The position numbers were made by a program, and so were the translations under genes. A DNA stretch of 64,000 bases, taken from NCBI RefSeq assembly GCF_040675465.1, contig NZ_JBFAPA010000018.1:1-64000 (forward strand), written 5' to 3'. The first letter of the stretch is position 1, and each line of letters begins with the position of its first letter. Source of the stretch: Kibdelosporangium sp040675465 (GTDB lineage: Bacteria > Actinomycetota > Actinomycetes > Mycobacteriales > Pseudonocardiaceae). The notes beneath the pieces were generated by a model that saw only the letters and a program-made list of their open reading frames with translations, was not told the DNA's origin and did not search any database. Positions 32,121 through 41,030 of this stretch are shown here, piece by piece.

Positions 32121-33797
32121 ATGGCGGAGTTCATCTACACCATGAAGAAGGTGCGCAAGGCGCACGGGGACAAGGTCATCCTGGACGACGCGACGATCGC
32201 GTTCTACCCGGGGGCCAAGATCGGCGTGGTCGGTCCGAACGGGGCCGGCAAGTCGACCGTCCTGCGGATCATGGCGGGGCTGGACCAGCCGAACAACGGC
32301 GAGGCGTTCCTGTCGCCCGGCTACTCGGTCGGCATCCTCCAGCAGGAACCGCCGCTCAACGAGGAGAAGACCGTTCTCGGCAACGTCGAGGAGGGCCTCG
32401 GCGAGGTCAAGGTCCAGCTGGACAGGTTCAACCAGATCGCCGAGCAGCTCGCGACCGACTACTCGGACGAGCTGATGGAGGAGATGGGCAAGCTTCAGGA
32501 GGCGCTCGACCACGCCGATGCGTGGGACGTGGACTCCCAGCTGGAGCAGGCGATGGACGCGCTGCGGTGCCCGCCGCCGGACGCGGACGTCACGGTCCTC
32601 TCCGGTGGCGAGCGGCGCCGGGTGGCGCTGTGCAAGCTGCTGCTGTCCAAGCCCGACCTGCTCCTGCTCGACGAGCCCACCAACCACCTGGACGCCGAGA
32701 GCGTGCTCTGGCTGGAGCAGCACCTGGCGCAGTACGCGGGCGCGGTCCTGGCCGTCACCCACGACCGGTACTTCCTGGACAACGTGGCCCAGTGGATCCT
32801 CGAGCTGGACCGCGGCCGCACGCACCCCTACGAGGGCAACTACTCGACGTACCTGGAGAAGAAGGCCGAGCGCCTGGAGGTGCAGGGCAAGAAGGACCAG
32901 AAGCTGCAGAAGCGGCTCAAGGAGGAGCTGGCCTGGGTCCGGTCGAACGCCAAGGCCCGGCAGACCAAGTCCAAGGCCCGTCTTGAGCGCTACGAGGAGA
33001 TGGCCGCGGAGGCGGAGAAGACCCGCAAGCTCGACTTCGAGGAGATCCAGATCCCGCCGGGCCCGCGCCTGGGCAATGTCGTGGTCGAGGTCAGCGATCT
33101 GAAGAAGGGCTTCGACGACCGGGTGCTGATCGACGGCCTGTCGTTCGACCTGCCGCGCAACGGCATCGTCGGCGTGATCGGCCCGAACGGCGTCGGCAAG
33201 ACCACCCTGTTCAAGACCATCGTGGGGCTGGAGAAGCCGGACAGCGGCAGCGTCAAGATCGGCGAGACGGTCAAGCTGTCCTACGTCGACCAGAACCGGG
33301 CCGGCATCGACCCGAAGAAGAACGTGTGGGAGGTCGTGTCCGAAGGGCTGGACTACATCCACGTCGGCCAGGTCGAGATGCCGTCGCGGGCGTACGTCAG
33401 CGCGTTCGGGTTCAAGGGCGCCGACCAGCAGAAGCCGGCCGGGGTGCTGTCCGGTGGCGAGCGCAACCGGCTCAACCTGGCGATGACCCTCAAGCAGGGC
33501 GGCAACCTGATCCTGCTGGACGAGCCCACCAACGACCTGGACGTGGAGACCCTCGGCTCGCTGGAGAACGCGCTGGAGCAGTTCCCCGGCTGCGCCGTGG
33601 TCATCTCCCACGACCGGTGGTTCCTCGACCGCGTGGCCACCCACATCCTGGCGTGGGAGGGCACCGACGAGGACCCGGCCAGGTGGTTCTGGTTCGAGGG
33701 CAACTTCGAGGGCTACGAGCGCAACAAGGTCGACCGGCTGGGCGCCGAGGCGGCGCGGCCGCACCGGGTCACCTACCGCAAGCTGACCCGGGACTAG
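32121..33797 (+). CDS. ettA: Energy-dependent translational throttle protein EttA (ABC-F)
   Basis: A 558-aa ABC-F protein with two ATPase domains and no membrane segment. Walker A motifs GPNGAGKST and GPNGVGKTT, signature motifs LSGGERRRV and LSGGERNRL, and Walker B LLLLDEPTNHLDAE and LILLDEPTNDLDVE are all present. The interdomain linker contains the long basic helix (KKDQKLQKRLKEELAWVRSN). EttA binds the ribosomal E site and gates the first elongation step by energy state. ATG 32121 gives the family-typical MAEFIYTMKKVRKAHG start. Confidence 0.96.
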   Translation: MAEFIYTMKKVRKAHGDKVILDDATIAFYPGAKIGVVGPNGAGKSTVLRIMAGLDQPNNGEAFLSPGYSVGILQQEPPLNEEKTVLGNVEEGLGEVKVQLDRFNQIAEQLATDYSDELMEEMGKLQEALDHADAWDVDSQLEQAMDALRCPPPDADVTVLSGGERRRVALCKLLLSKPDLLLLDEPTNHLDAESVLWLEQHLAQYAGAVLAVTHDRYFLDNVAQWILELDRGRTHPYEGNYSTYLEKKAERLEVQGKKDQKLQKRLKEELAWVRSNAKARQTKSKARLERYEEMAAEAEKTRKLDFEEIQIPPGPRLGNVVVEVSDLKKGFDDRVLIDGLSFDLPRNGIVGVIGPNGVGKTTLFKTIVGLEKPDSGSVKIGETVKLSYVDQNRAGIDPKKNVWEVVSEGLDYIHVGQVEMPSRAYVSAFGFKGADQQKPAGVLSGGERNRLNLAMTLKQGGNLILLDEPTNDLDVETLGSLENALEQFPGCAVVISHDRWFLDRVATHILAWEGTDEDPARWFWFEGNFEGYERNKVDRLGAEAARPHRVTYRKLTRD

Positions 33798-33806
33798 GCA
33801 GGCGCA

Positions 33807-36800
33807 GTGGCGGCGGGCCGGAACGGATCCTGGTCGGGCGGCGGTGCTTCCGACGGCGAGCTGCTCGTCGACACCGCCGACCGGCTGAGATGGCGCGCAC
33901 CCGAGCTCGCCCTGGAGTTCGCGCGGCAGGCAGCGATCCAGGCCGACACGGCCCAGGACCGGGCGCTGTCGTTGCGCGCCAGGGCCTTGATGGTCGCCGC
34001 CCTGGTCCGGCTCGGCAAACACGCCGAGGCGGTGCAGCCGGCCGTCCTGGCCCTGCGTGAGGCCGAGTCGGTGGGGCTGCGGGACTTCGCCGCGCCGATC
34101 CGGGTCGACCTGGCCGCGAGTACCCGCGCGGTCGGACTGGCCGGCAGTGCGTTCGTGCTGGTCCGGCCCATGCTTGAAGGTGGTGATGCGCGGCCCGCGG
34201 TGCGGGCCGGTGCTTTGGCGGAGATCGTGGCCGGGCTGGCGCAGGCTGGCCGGCGCACGGTGGCCGACGAGGTGCTGTCCGAGGCCGACCGGCTCTACTC
34301 CGGCGACGAGTCGCTGACCGGCGACATCCGGCGGGTGTTGCGTGCGTTGCTGTGTGCGCGCACGTCGTCCTTCCGGCGGCGCTGGGGCAACCCGGAGGGC
34401 GCGGTGGCGGCCGCCACCGAGGGCATGATGCTGCTCGACGGGCTGTCGGACGCCCGCGTGGAGTCCGGGCAGGCGCGGGCCGAGCTCGGCCTGGAGATGG
34501 TCACCGCGTTGCTGGACGCGGGGGAGAAGGCCGCCGCCCTGGGACAGGCGGACCAGACCCTCGAGCAGCCGGTGCGGGCGCCGACCGCCGCGGCGGTCGG
34601 GCGGCTGATGTTCATCCTGGCCACCCGGGTGTACCTGCCGGACGGCCGGGTCCCGGAAGCGCACGCGGCGTTCGCGGAGATCGCACGGATCGCTCGTCGC
34701 CACGGGCTGGACGCGTTGCTGGCCGACGTGCTGACCTCGCTCGCGCATGAGCAGGAGGCCGCCGGTGAACTGACCGATGCGCTGGAATCATTGCGGTCGG
34801 CGCGGGCGGCGGAGCACCGCCGGTTGCGCGCGGACACCATGGCGCGCCTGATCGTGCTCGAGGAGCTGGGCGCGGGTACGAGGCTGCCCGCGGACACGGA
34901 GTCGTTGCTGCGCAGGGTGGTTCGCACGCCCGCGCGGGCGGCCGAGCTCGCCGTGGGTGAACCGTTGTGGCCGGAACAGTCCGCAGAAGACACTGGTGAC
35001 CGCGACACCGAGACCGGCCTGTTGAACCGTCAGGGGCTGCGCCGGCGGCTTGCCGCCGCCCGGCGGCAGACCCGGCCGACCGCGCTCACCCTCGTACGTT
35101 TCGAACCCGAACCGGAGCCACCCTTGCGGAGCGACGATCCCGACAGCACGGACCGGTTCAGTGCCAGCCTGATCGACAGCCTGGACAAGACCGGACGGCG
35201 AACCGCGCCGGAGGTCGACCCGGGTGTGCTCAGCTCGCTGGTCGGGCATGTCGGTGACATGGCCCCGGACCGGGCCGAGCTGATCCGGCCGAACGAGGAC
35301 GAGCTGGCCGTGCTCATGCCGGACACGACCAAGGACGAGGCCGAGCAGTTCGCGTCCACGTTGCGGGACAACATGTCCACATCGGACTGGGCCCCGGACG
35401 ACCCGGCGTGGGGCGTGCACGTGAGCACCGGCGTCGCCGAGTACCAGGACGGCACGAGCGAGGACACACTGCTCAACGCCGCCCGCGAGGCGATGACCAC
35501 CGGCGACTACGAGACCGGGGACAACGCCGAACGCCCGGCGTGGCAGTCGGTCGAGCCGGTGTACGACCTGCCGCCGGACGAGGTGCCCTTCGGCGACGTC
35601 GAGAGCCGCGATGACGGCTACACGTACATCGAGGAGTACGCCTCGGGTCCGGCCGACGAGCCCGAGCGCGACCCGGAGATGGACGCCTACTTGGCGGGCT
35701 TCTCGTTACCCGAGTACGGCCAGTGGGCTGGCGCGCCCTTGGACGACCAGGACGTGGAACCCGATTCCGCTGCCCCCAAGCACGGCGCGGCCCCCGAAAC
35801 ACCCGGCCAGTCCGTGCTCGACCGCCTCGGCATCACGCAGCGCGGCGGCAGTGGTGGCGGCCGGCGCCGGGCCCCGGACACCTTCGCGCAGGACAACCCG
35901 TCGGACGACTACACCCCACCGTCAGACCCTGCGCCGTCCACCGAGCCCTGGCTGGACGAAACGCAACCTCCCGGCGACGACACAGAGACCCCCAGCCGCG
36001 GCTTCACCCTGACCGCGCCCACGAACAAGGACGACGACCAGACTCCTTCCCCTCAGCCTCGAGGCCGTCGATACAGACAGACGCCCGACACCGCCGCGGA
36101 ATCGGATCCCGGAGGTCTGGGTGGCTTCCAGCAGAACGCATCCCCAGACCCGGGACCGGTTCCAGACCCGCTTCCCCGCCGCCGTTTCCAGCCCGAGTCC
36201 GACAGCATGGTCTTCAACGACCCGCTCGGCCTCGACGAGTACCACCGGACCATCAGCAGCGGTATCAGCCCGGAATCCTCCGGCACAAACTTGTTCGCCG
36301 CGGGCGACGACGACCTGCCCGAGGTGGGCACCGGCTCGCGCCGCAACCTCAGCAGCGCGTTCGGAACCAACCGCACACCCGAATCCGTTCCCACGGACGA
36401 AGAGCAGGTGAGCAGCGAATCGGGGCAGGCCTTCGGTGGCGGTTTTTCCAGTAGGACAACCGGTTTCGGCCCGGTGGAACGAGCCTCGGCCGAGACGGGG
36501 GCCGATGCGGCCGGGTTCTTCGGGAGTGCCCAGCCGGGCGGATTCGGCTTGATCGAAGGCGATTCGGCCGCCAGGGACATGGATTCGCCGAGCACTGGGT
36601 TTGGGCAGAGCGGTCTCCGGCGGCGGCTGGGCCGCAGGTTCGGCGGTGGGGCGACGGCGGATTCCGGCGGCGCTCTGTCCGATCAGGACAGTGGGAGCCG
36701 GAAGCTGCCCGGGACCGATGGGCTGGAGGCGATGCGAGGCCGTCGGCGTTCCCGCCGCATGGACCCTGACGGTACCGATACGGGCGAGCAGTCCGACGAA

Positions 36801-39800
36801 GGCCCGGGAAGCCTTGCCGGGCTGGCTGGTCTGACCGGCCTGCCGGATGATTCCCCTGGCGTACTTGGGTTTCCCGCGTCGGTCGGCTGGCCGGCCGAAC
36901 CCCCGGGCATCGACGAGCCCGAGGAGGACAACGCGGGCCACCGTACCCGTCCCCGCTTCGAACCGATCGACGTAGAGATCGTCGGCGCCCAGTTCAACCC
37001 CGAGTACGACACCTACCTGCCCGACCTGGACCAGATCCGGAAGTCCGGCAGCGCGGGCGATGCTGTGCTGGCCGCCGCCGCTTCGCGCGCCTCCATCCCC
37101 GAACCCCCACAGCCGGACGAGATCCCCGTCCCGCCCCCTACCCCCGACATCCCCACGCCCCCCAACCCCGACACCGATCCCACCCCCAAACCCAGCCCGG
37201 GCCCCAAACCAAAATCCCACCCCGACCACCCCTCCACGCCACCCGCCGAAACCCCCTGGACCCCCGAACCCGAAACCCTCCACCCCCCAACGACATCCGA
37301 GTCCGCCTGGTCCCCAGCCCCTGGCACCAATACACTTCACCCCTCAACTACGCCCGGCCCCGACTGGCCCTCGGCGTCTGCCACCCCCAGCACCACGCAC
37401 CCTCCAACCCCGCCCAACTCCGACTGGCCTTCAGCTTCCACTTACAGCTCAACTGACGCCTCAACCGCGCCGGGCTCGGACTGGCCGTCGGCCTCCGCCA
37501 CCTACGGCTCAACTGACTCCTCAACCGCGCCCGGCTCCGACTGGGCATCGCCTCTCACCACCAACACAACCCACCCCGAACCGCCATCAACGCCCGACCC
37601 CACCTGGCCCCCGACCTTCACCACCGACACAACCGATCCCGAGCAGCCAGCGAGCCCCCAGCGCACCTGGCCCTCAACCCCCGCCACCGGCCCGGCTCAC
37701 CCCGGCTCACCCACCGCAGCCCACCGAGCCGACTGGCATCCAACCTCCGAACCAGAAGCCACCGACTCCGAACAGCCGACCCAACTCGGCGCGGTGCATC
37801 GGGCCGCTTGGGGACTGGCTCCCGAATCACCGGCCGCTGACTCCGAATCACCGGCCCTGCCTGGTTCTGCGCGGGCCGATTGGCGCTTGACTTCCGAACC
37901 GGAAGCCGCCCAGGACGAGCCCGAACCACCTGTCGCAACTGACTATGGCCGCCGCGCCCGGAGGTCCGCGCCCGAACCGGAGCCATCTCCTTTCACCCAC
38001 CCAGCCTTCCCAGCCGATCAAAGGCCAATTCCCGAAACCGAAGCACGCCACGCCGAACCTCCTGCGTCCAACGACCCAGGACAACGGTCCGCCCGCAACC
38101 CGGTACCCGGGGACCCCGAACCGTCCGCCTTCACCACCCCTGGCCGACGGTCGGCCCCGACCCCGGAGCACGGAGACCCCGAACCGTCCGCGTTCATCAA
38201 CTCCGGCCGACGGTCCGATCGCAGGCCACCCTCCGAGCCAGACCCCGACCAGCCCGAACAATCCACGTTCACTGACCCACAATCGCGCTCCGGCCGACGA
38301 TCCGCCCCCGACCCGAACATCGCCCGGTTCGAAGGAGCGCCTTTCGCGGACACCGGCTCGGAATCCGACTGGCAGTCACGTTCCGAACTGGAGGCACTTC
38401 GGCGCGCGCTATCGGACTTCGCCGACCTGGAGTCGGGCCCCGGCTGGCCATCAGACCCCGAGCCGCCCGCGCCCGAACCGGAAGCCGTCACGCGATCCGA
38501 ACGATCAGCGTCCGCGGCATCAGAACGCCGCCTCGACTGGCACTCGACACCACAGGAACAGACGACCGAGCCCGAGCCGCCAATCGCCGATGGCACAAGC
38601 CAAACCCGCCCGAGTTCAGCCGCCACCACCGATGCGACTGCGCCCGGCGACTCCAGCCGACGTGTGCCCCCTGGGGCTGAGCGGACTCGCCCCGCATGGG
38701 CAGACGCCGTTGATTCGAGCCGAGCACACTCAAGCAAAGGTCCCGGCGCTGACGAGACTGGTGATCAGAACCAGAGCGGTGGACGGGCCGGGACGCGGTC
38801 GGACGCCGATCGCAGGGAGGCTCCGGATGACTACCGGGGCATTGACGATTCTGGGCAGCGCTCGGGGCCCACGGACGAGAGGACTCGGCCGGAGCTGCCG
38901 GATAGCTCTGGTTTGGGGCGACTGGGTCGCCGAGTGGTTTCCGCCTGGGAGACGGAGCAGACCGAACCGGAGGCCGTGGAGCCTCGGAACCAGCCGAGCT
39001 CCGAGCCCGGTCGCCGAGCAAGGTTCGAGCCTGGGGACTTTGAGCCTGGGCAGCAGGTGAGTTCTGGGTCCGAGCCCCGGTCAGGCTTTGAGTCCGGGCG
39101 CCGAGTGGGTTCTGAACCCGGGCACCAGGTCGGGCACGAGTCTGGGGGTGAGTCTGGGCGCCGGGTGGGCTCTGAGGGCCCTATGGGGTCTGAATTGGGG
39201 CGGCGGGCCGGGTTTGCGGTTGGAGCCGATCCCCGATCGGGGTTCGACAGTGGTTCGGATTCATCCGCTTCACCGACCTCCAGCCGGCGGGCGGCCTATG
39301 ACCTCGAGGCTTCCTTGCGGTCCGACGATGCCCGGTCCCGGCGAGGCGCCAGTGCGGATGCGGATTCGGGTGGAACCGTCTTGCGGCCCGTTTTTGATCC
39401 CGAGTCCGCTCGGCGGATGGCTTCTCAGGGTGGGCGCGTGATTTCCCCTGGCTCACCGGCACAGCAGCCTGCCCGGGACTTGTCGGGCGAACCGGACTTG
39501 CGCGGCGAACCGGAGGCGTCGCGGACTCAGAAGACGACCGAGTTGCCGCGCACCGCGCAGTTGCGAGCGCAAGGCGAGCCCGCCCCAGAGGGCATGGAGT
39601 CACGGCGCGATAGGGCCCAGAGTGAGCCCGGACCACAGGCAGTGCCGGAAGGACACGGCCTGTCCGCGCGAGGTGATCGGACGCAAGGTCAGTCCGGCGA
39701 GGGACGGCCGCGAGCCGGGTCCGGGACGCGCGGCGGGCCGGAGGTGCAGGGCACGACCGAGCTGCCGCGTCCGCCCGAGTTGCGGGGCGAGCGGGTACCC

Positions 39801-40880
39801 GCCGAGCCCAGGCCGGAGTCCGCGCCGGAGGGACACGGCGTTCCGGCGCGGGGCGATCGGGCACAAGGTCAGCCTGCGCCGGATATGCCAGGGTCGCGGG
39901 GCGAGCCCCGGACGCGGGCCGAGTCTGAGGTGCGCGGGGGACCGGACATGCGGGGCACACCGGAGTCGCAGCAGCCCGGGGCGCACGCCGCGCCGGATAT
40001 GCCGGGCACACCAGGGCCCTGGGGCGAGGAACGGGCGCGAACCGGCTCCGGAGCGCGCGGGGGACCGAACGTGCAGGGCACGCCGAAGCCTGGGACGCGA
40101 GCCGAGTCTGAGGCGGGCCGGAGAGCGGACGTGCAGGGCACGCCGGAGTCGCGGGAGCCTGGGGCGCAGGCGGCGCCGGAGGGGCGGGGCGCGATCGAGG
40201 TGCAGGGCACGCCGGAACCTGGGACGCGAGCCGAGTCTGAGGCGGGCCGGAGAGCGGACGTGCAGGGCACGCCGGAGTCGCGGGAGCCTGGGGCGCAGGC
40301 CGCGCCGGATGTGCAGGGCACGCGGGAGCCTGCGGCGCGGGCGGCGACGGAGGAGAAGGGCACGCCGGACTCCGAGCAGGCCGCGCCGGACTCCCAGCAA
40401 GCCGCGCCGGAGGGACAAGGCACGGCAGAGGCGGCCGCCGAGACGAAGGCGGAAGATCGCTCGGCTTGGCGTCGGCAGTTGGCTGCGCGGGAGGGGACTG
40501 CGGATCGATCTGCTTGGCGGCGGGAGTTGCGCAACCGCGCCGCCGCCGCGGCCGGCGGCGGCGGCGGTGACAGTGAGCGGCCTTCGGGGCGGCGGCGTGG
40601 GGGGATCGATTCAGGTTCCGATTCAGATGGTTCCCCCGGTCGCGCCCTGCCGCCCGAACCGGCCGATCCCGTTGACCCGCTTGGGTCTGCGGAATCACCC
40701 GAAAGTGCGGGGCGGCCCAGTCGGTTGCGGCGCCGGGAGAAAACCGACGTGGGGTTGGCCGAACTGCTGGCCGAGGCGCTCGTCGCCTACCAAACGTCGC
40801 ACTCGGACACTGACGTCGAAGACGTTCTGCCGCCTTATGATGATCCTTCCGACAGTGGGCGCCACCGTCCCGGTGACTAG
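33807..40880 (+). CDS. Giant disordered protein with TPR-like and degenerate GGDEF domains
   Basis: A 2357-aa protein starting at GTG, 9 bp after ettA. Residues ~1-370 are helical and TPR-like (ALEFARQAAIQADTAQDRAL). Residues ~395-565 follow a diguanylate-cyclase fold: DTETGLLNRQGLRRRLAAAR, then RPNEDELAVLMPDTTKDEAE in place of the GGDEF signature, and VHVSTGVAEYQDG. With GGDEF replaced by PNEDE it is unlikely to make c-di-GMP. Residues ~700-2300 are low complexity, rich in Pro, Glu, Ser, Arg and Gly, with Pro/Thr-rich and GTPE-rich sections and no predicted fold. The last ~45 residues (VGLAELLAEALVAYQTSH) look ordered again. No signal peptide or membrane helix. Role unknown. Confidence 0.8.
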   Translation: MAAGRNGSWSGGGASDGELLVDTADRLRWRAPELALEFARQAAIQADTAQDRALSLRARALMVAALVRLGKHAEAVQPAVLALREAESVGLRDFAAPIRVDLAASTRAVGLAGSAFVLVRPMLEGGDARPAVRAGALAEIVAGLAQAGRRTVADEVLSEADRLYSGDESLTGDIRRVLRALLCARTSSFRRRWGNPEGAVAAATEGMMLLDGLSDARVESGQARAELGLEMVTALLDAGEKAAALGQADQTLEQPVRAPTAAAVGRLMFILATRVYLPDGRVPEAHAAFAEIARIARRHGLDALLADVLTSLAHEQEAAGELTDALESLRSARAAEHRRLRADTMARLIVLEELGAGTRLPADTESLLRRVVRTPARAAELAVGEPLWPEQSAEDTGDRDTETGLLNRQGLRRRLAAARRQTRPTALTLVRFEPEPEPPLRSDDPDSTDRFSASLIDSLDKTGRRTAPEVDPGVLSSLVGHVGDMAPDRAELIRPNEDELAVLMPDTTKDEAEQFASTLRDNMSTSDWAPDDPAWGVHVSTGVAEYQDGTSEDTLLNAAREAMTTGDYETGDNAERPAWQSVEPVYDLPPDEVPFGDVESRDDGYTYIEEYASGPADEPERDPEMDAYLAGFSLPEYGQWAGAPLDDQDVEPDSAAPKHGAAPETPGQSVLDRLGITQRGGSGGGRRRAPDTFAQDNPSDDYTPPSDPAPSTEPWLDETQPPGDDTETPSRGFTLTAPTNKDDDQTPSPQPRGRRYRQTPDTAAESDPGGLGGFQQNASPDPGPVPDPLPRRRFQPESDSMVFNDPLGLDEYHRTISSGISPESSGTNLFAAGDDDLPEVGTGSRRNLSSAFGTNRTPESVPTDEEQVSSESGQAFGGGFSSRTTGFGPVERASAETGADAAGFFGSAQPGGFGLIEGDSAARDMDSPSTGFGQSGLRRRLGRRFGGGATADSGGALSDQDSGSRKLPGTDGLEAMRGRRRSRRMDPDGTDTGEQSDEGPGSLAGLAGLTGLPDDSPGVLGFPASVGWPAEPPGIDEPEEDNAGHRTRPRFEPIDVEIVGAQFNPEYDTYLPDLDQIRKSGSAGDAVLAAAASRASIPEPPQPDEIPVPPPTPDIPTPPNPDTDPTPKPSPGPKPKSHPDHPSTPPAETPWTPEPETLHPPTTSESAWSPAPGTNTLHPSTTPGPDWPSASATPSTTHPPTPPNSDWPSASTYSSTDASTAPGSDWPSASATYGSTDSSTAPGSDWASPLTTNTTHPEPPSTPDPTWPPTFTTDTTDPEQPASPQRTWPSTPATGPAHPGSPTAAHRADWHPTSEPEATDSEQPTQLGAVHRAAWGLAPESPAADSESPALPGSARADWRLTSEPEAAQDEPEPPVATDYGRRARRSAPEPEPSPFTHPAFPADQRPIPETEARHAEPPASNDPGQRSARNPVPGDPEPSAFTTPGRRSAPTPEHGDPEPSAFINSGRRSDRRPPSEPDPDQPEQSTFTDPQSRSGRRSAPDPNIARFEGAPFADTGSESDWQSRSELEALRRALSDFADLESGPGWPSDPEPPAPEPEAVTRSERSASAASERRLDWHSTPQEQTTEPEPPIADGTSQTRPSSAATTDATAPGDSSRRVPPGAERTRPAWADAVDSSRAHSSKGPGADETGDQNQSGGRAGTRSDADRREAPDDYRGIDDSGQRSGPTDERTRPELPDSSGLGRLGRRVVSAWETEQTEPEAVEPRNQPSSEPGRRARFEPGDFEPGQQVSSGSEPRSGFESGRRVGSEPGHQVGHESGGESGRRVGSEGPMGSELGRRAGFAVGADPRSGFDSGSDSSASPTSSRRAAYDLEASLRSDDARSRRGASADADSGGTVLRPVFDPESARRMASQGGRVISPGSPAQQPARDLSGEPDLRGEPEASRTQKTTELPRTAQLRAQGEPAPEGMESRRDRAQSEPGPQAVPEGHGLSARGDRTQGQSGEGRPRAGSGTRGGPEVQGTTELPRPPELRGERVPAEPRPESAPEGHGVPARGDRAQGQPAPDMPGSRGEPRTRAESEVRGGPDMRGTPESQQPGAHAAPDMPGTPGPWGEERARTGSGARGGPNVQGTPKPGTRAESEAGRRADVQGTPESREPGAQAAPEGRGAIEVQGTPEPGTRAESEAGRRADVQGTPESREPGAQAAPDVQGTREPAARAATEEKGTPDSEQAAPDSQQAAPEGQGTAEAAAETKAEDRSAWRRQLAAREGTADRSAWRRELRNRAAAAAGGGGGDSERPSGRRRGGIDSGSDSDGSPGRALPPEPADPVDPLGSAESPESAGRPSRLRRREKTDVGLAELLAEALVAYQTSHSDTDVEDVLPPYDDPSDSGRHRPGD
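40089..40346 (+). repeat. 129-bp near-exact tandem repeat inside the giant gene
   Basis: The segment starting CCTGGGACGCGAGCC at 40089 recurs at 40218, giving a 129-bp (43-codon) period. The copies are nearly identical for about 100 bases. They encode repeats of PGTRAESEAGRRADVQGTPE and SREPGAQAAP. The frame is preserved, so copy number may vary between strains without breaking the gene. Confidence 0.85.
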
Positions 40881-41030
40881 TCACCCCCATAGCGCCCTAA
40901 GTGTTTCTCAAGTGGCGCCAGTGGTTGCATGTCCGGCGACGCCGCCCAACTAGGGTTAGGCCGCAGCTGGCACAACAACAGGCACAAAGGGGTGCCGCAC
41001 ACGGTGCCGATGAGCGTGGAGCCGCTGAAC

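Noticed and set aside
34057..34317. Plus-strand internal frames within the giant gene
   Set aside because: Shadow frames without ribosome sites inside one continuous 2357-codon gene.
31935..34748. A 937-codon minus-strand frame across ssb, ettA and the giant gene
   Set aside because: Spans three real genes on the other strand; composition typical of shadow frames.
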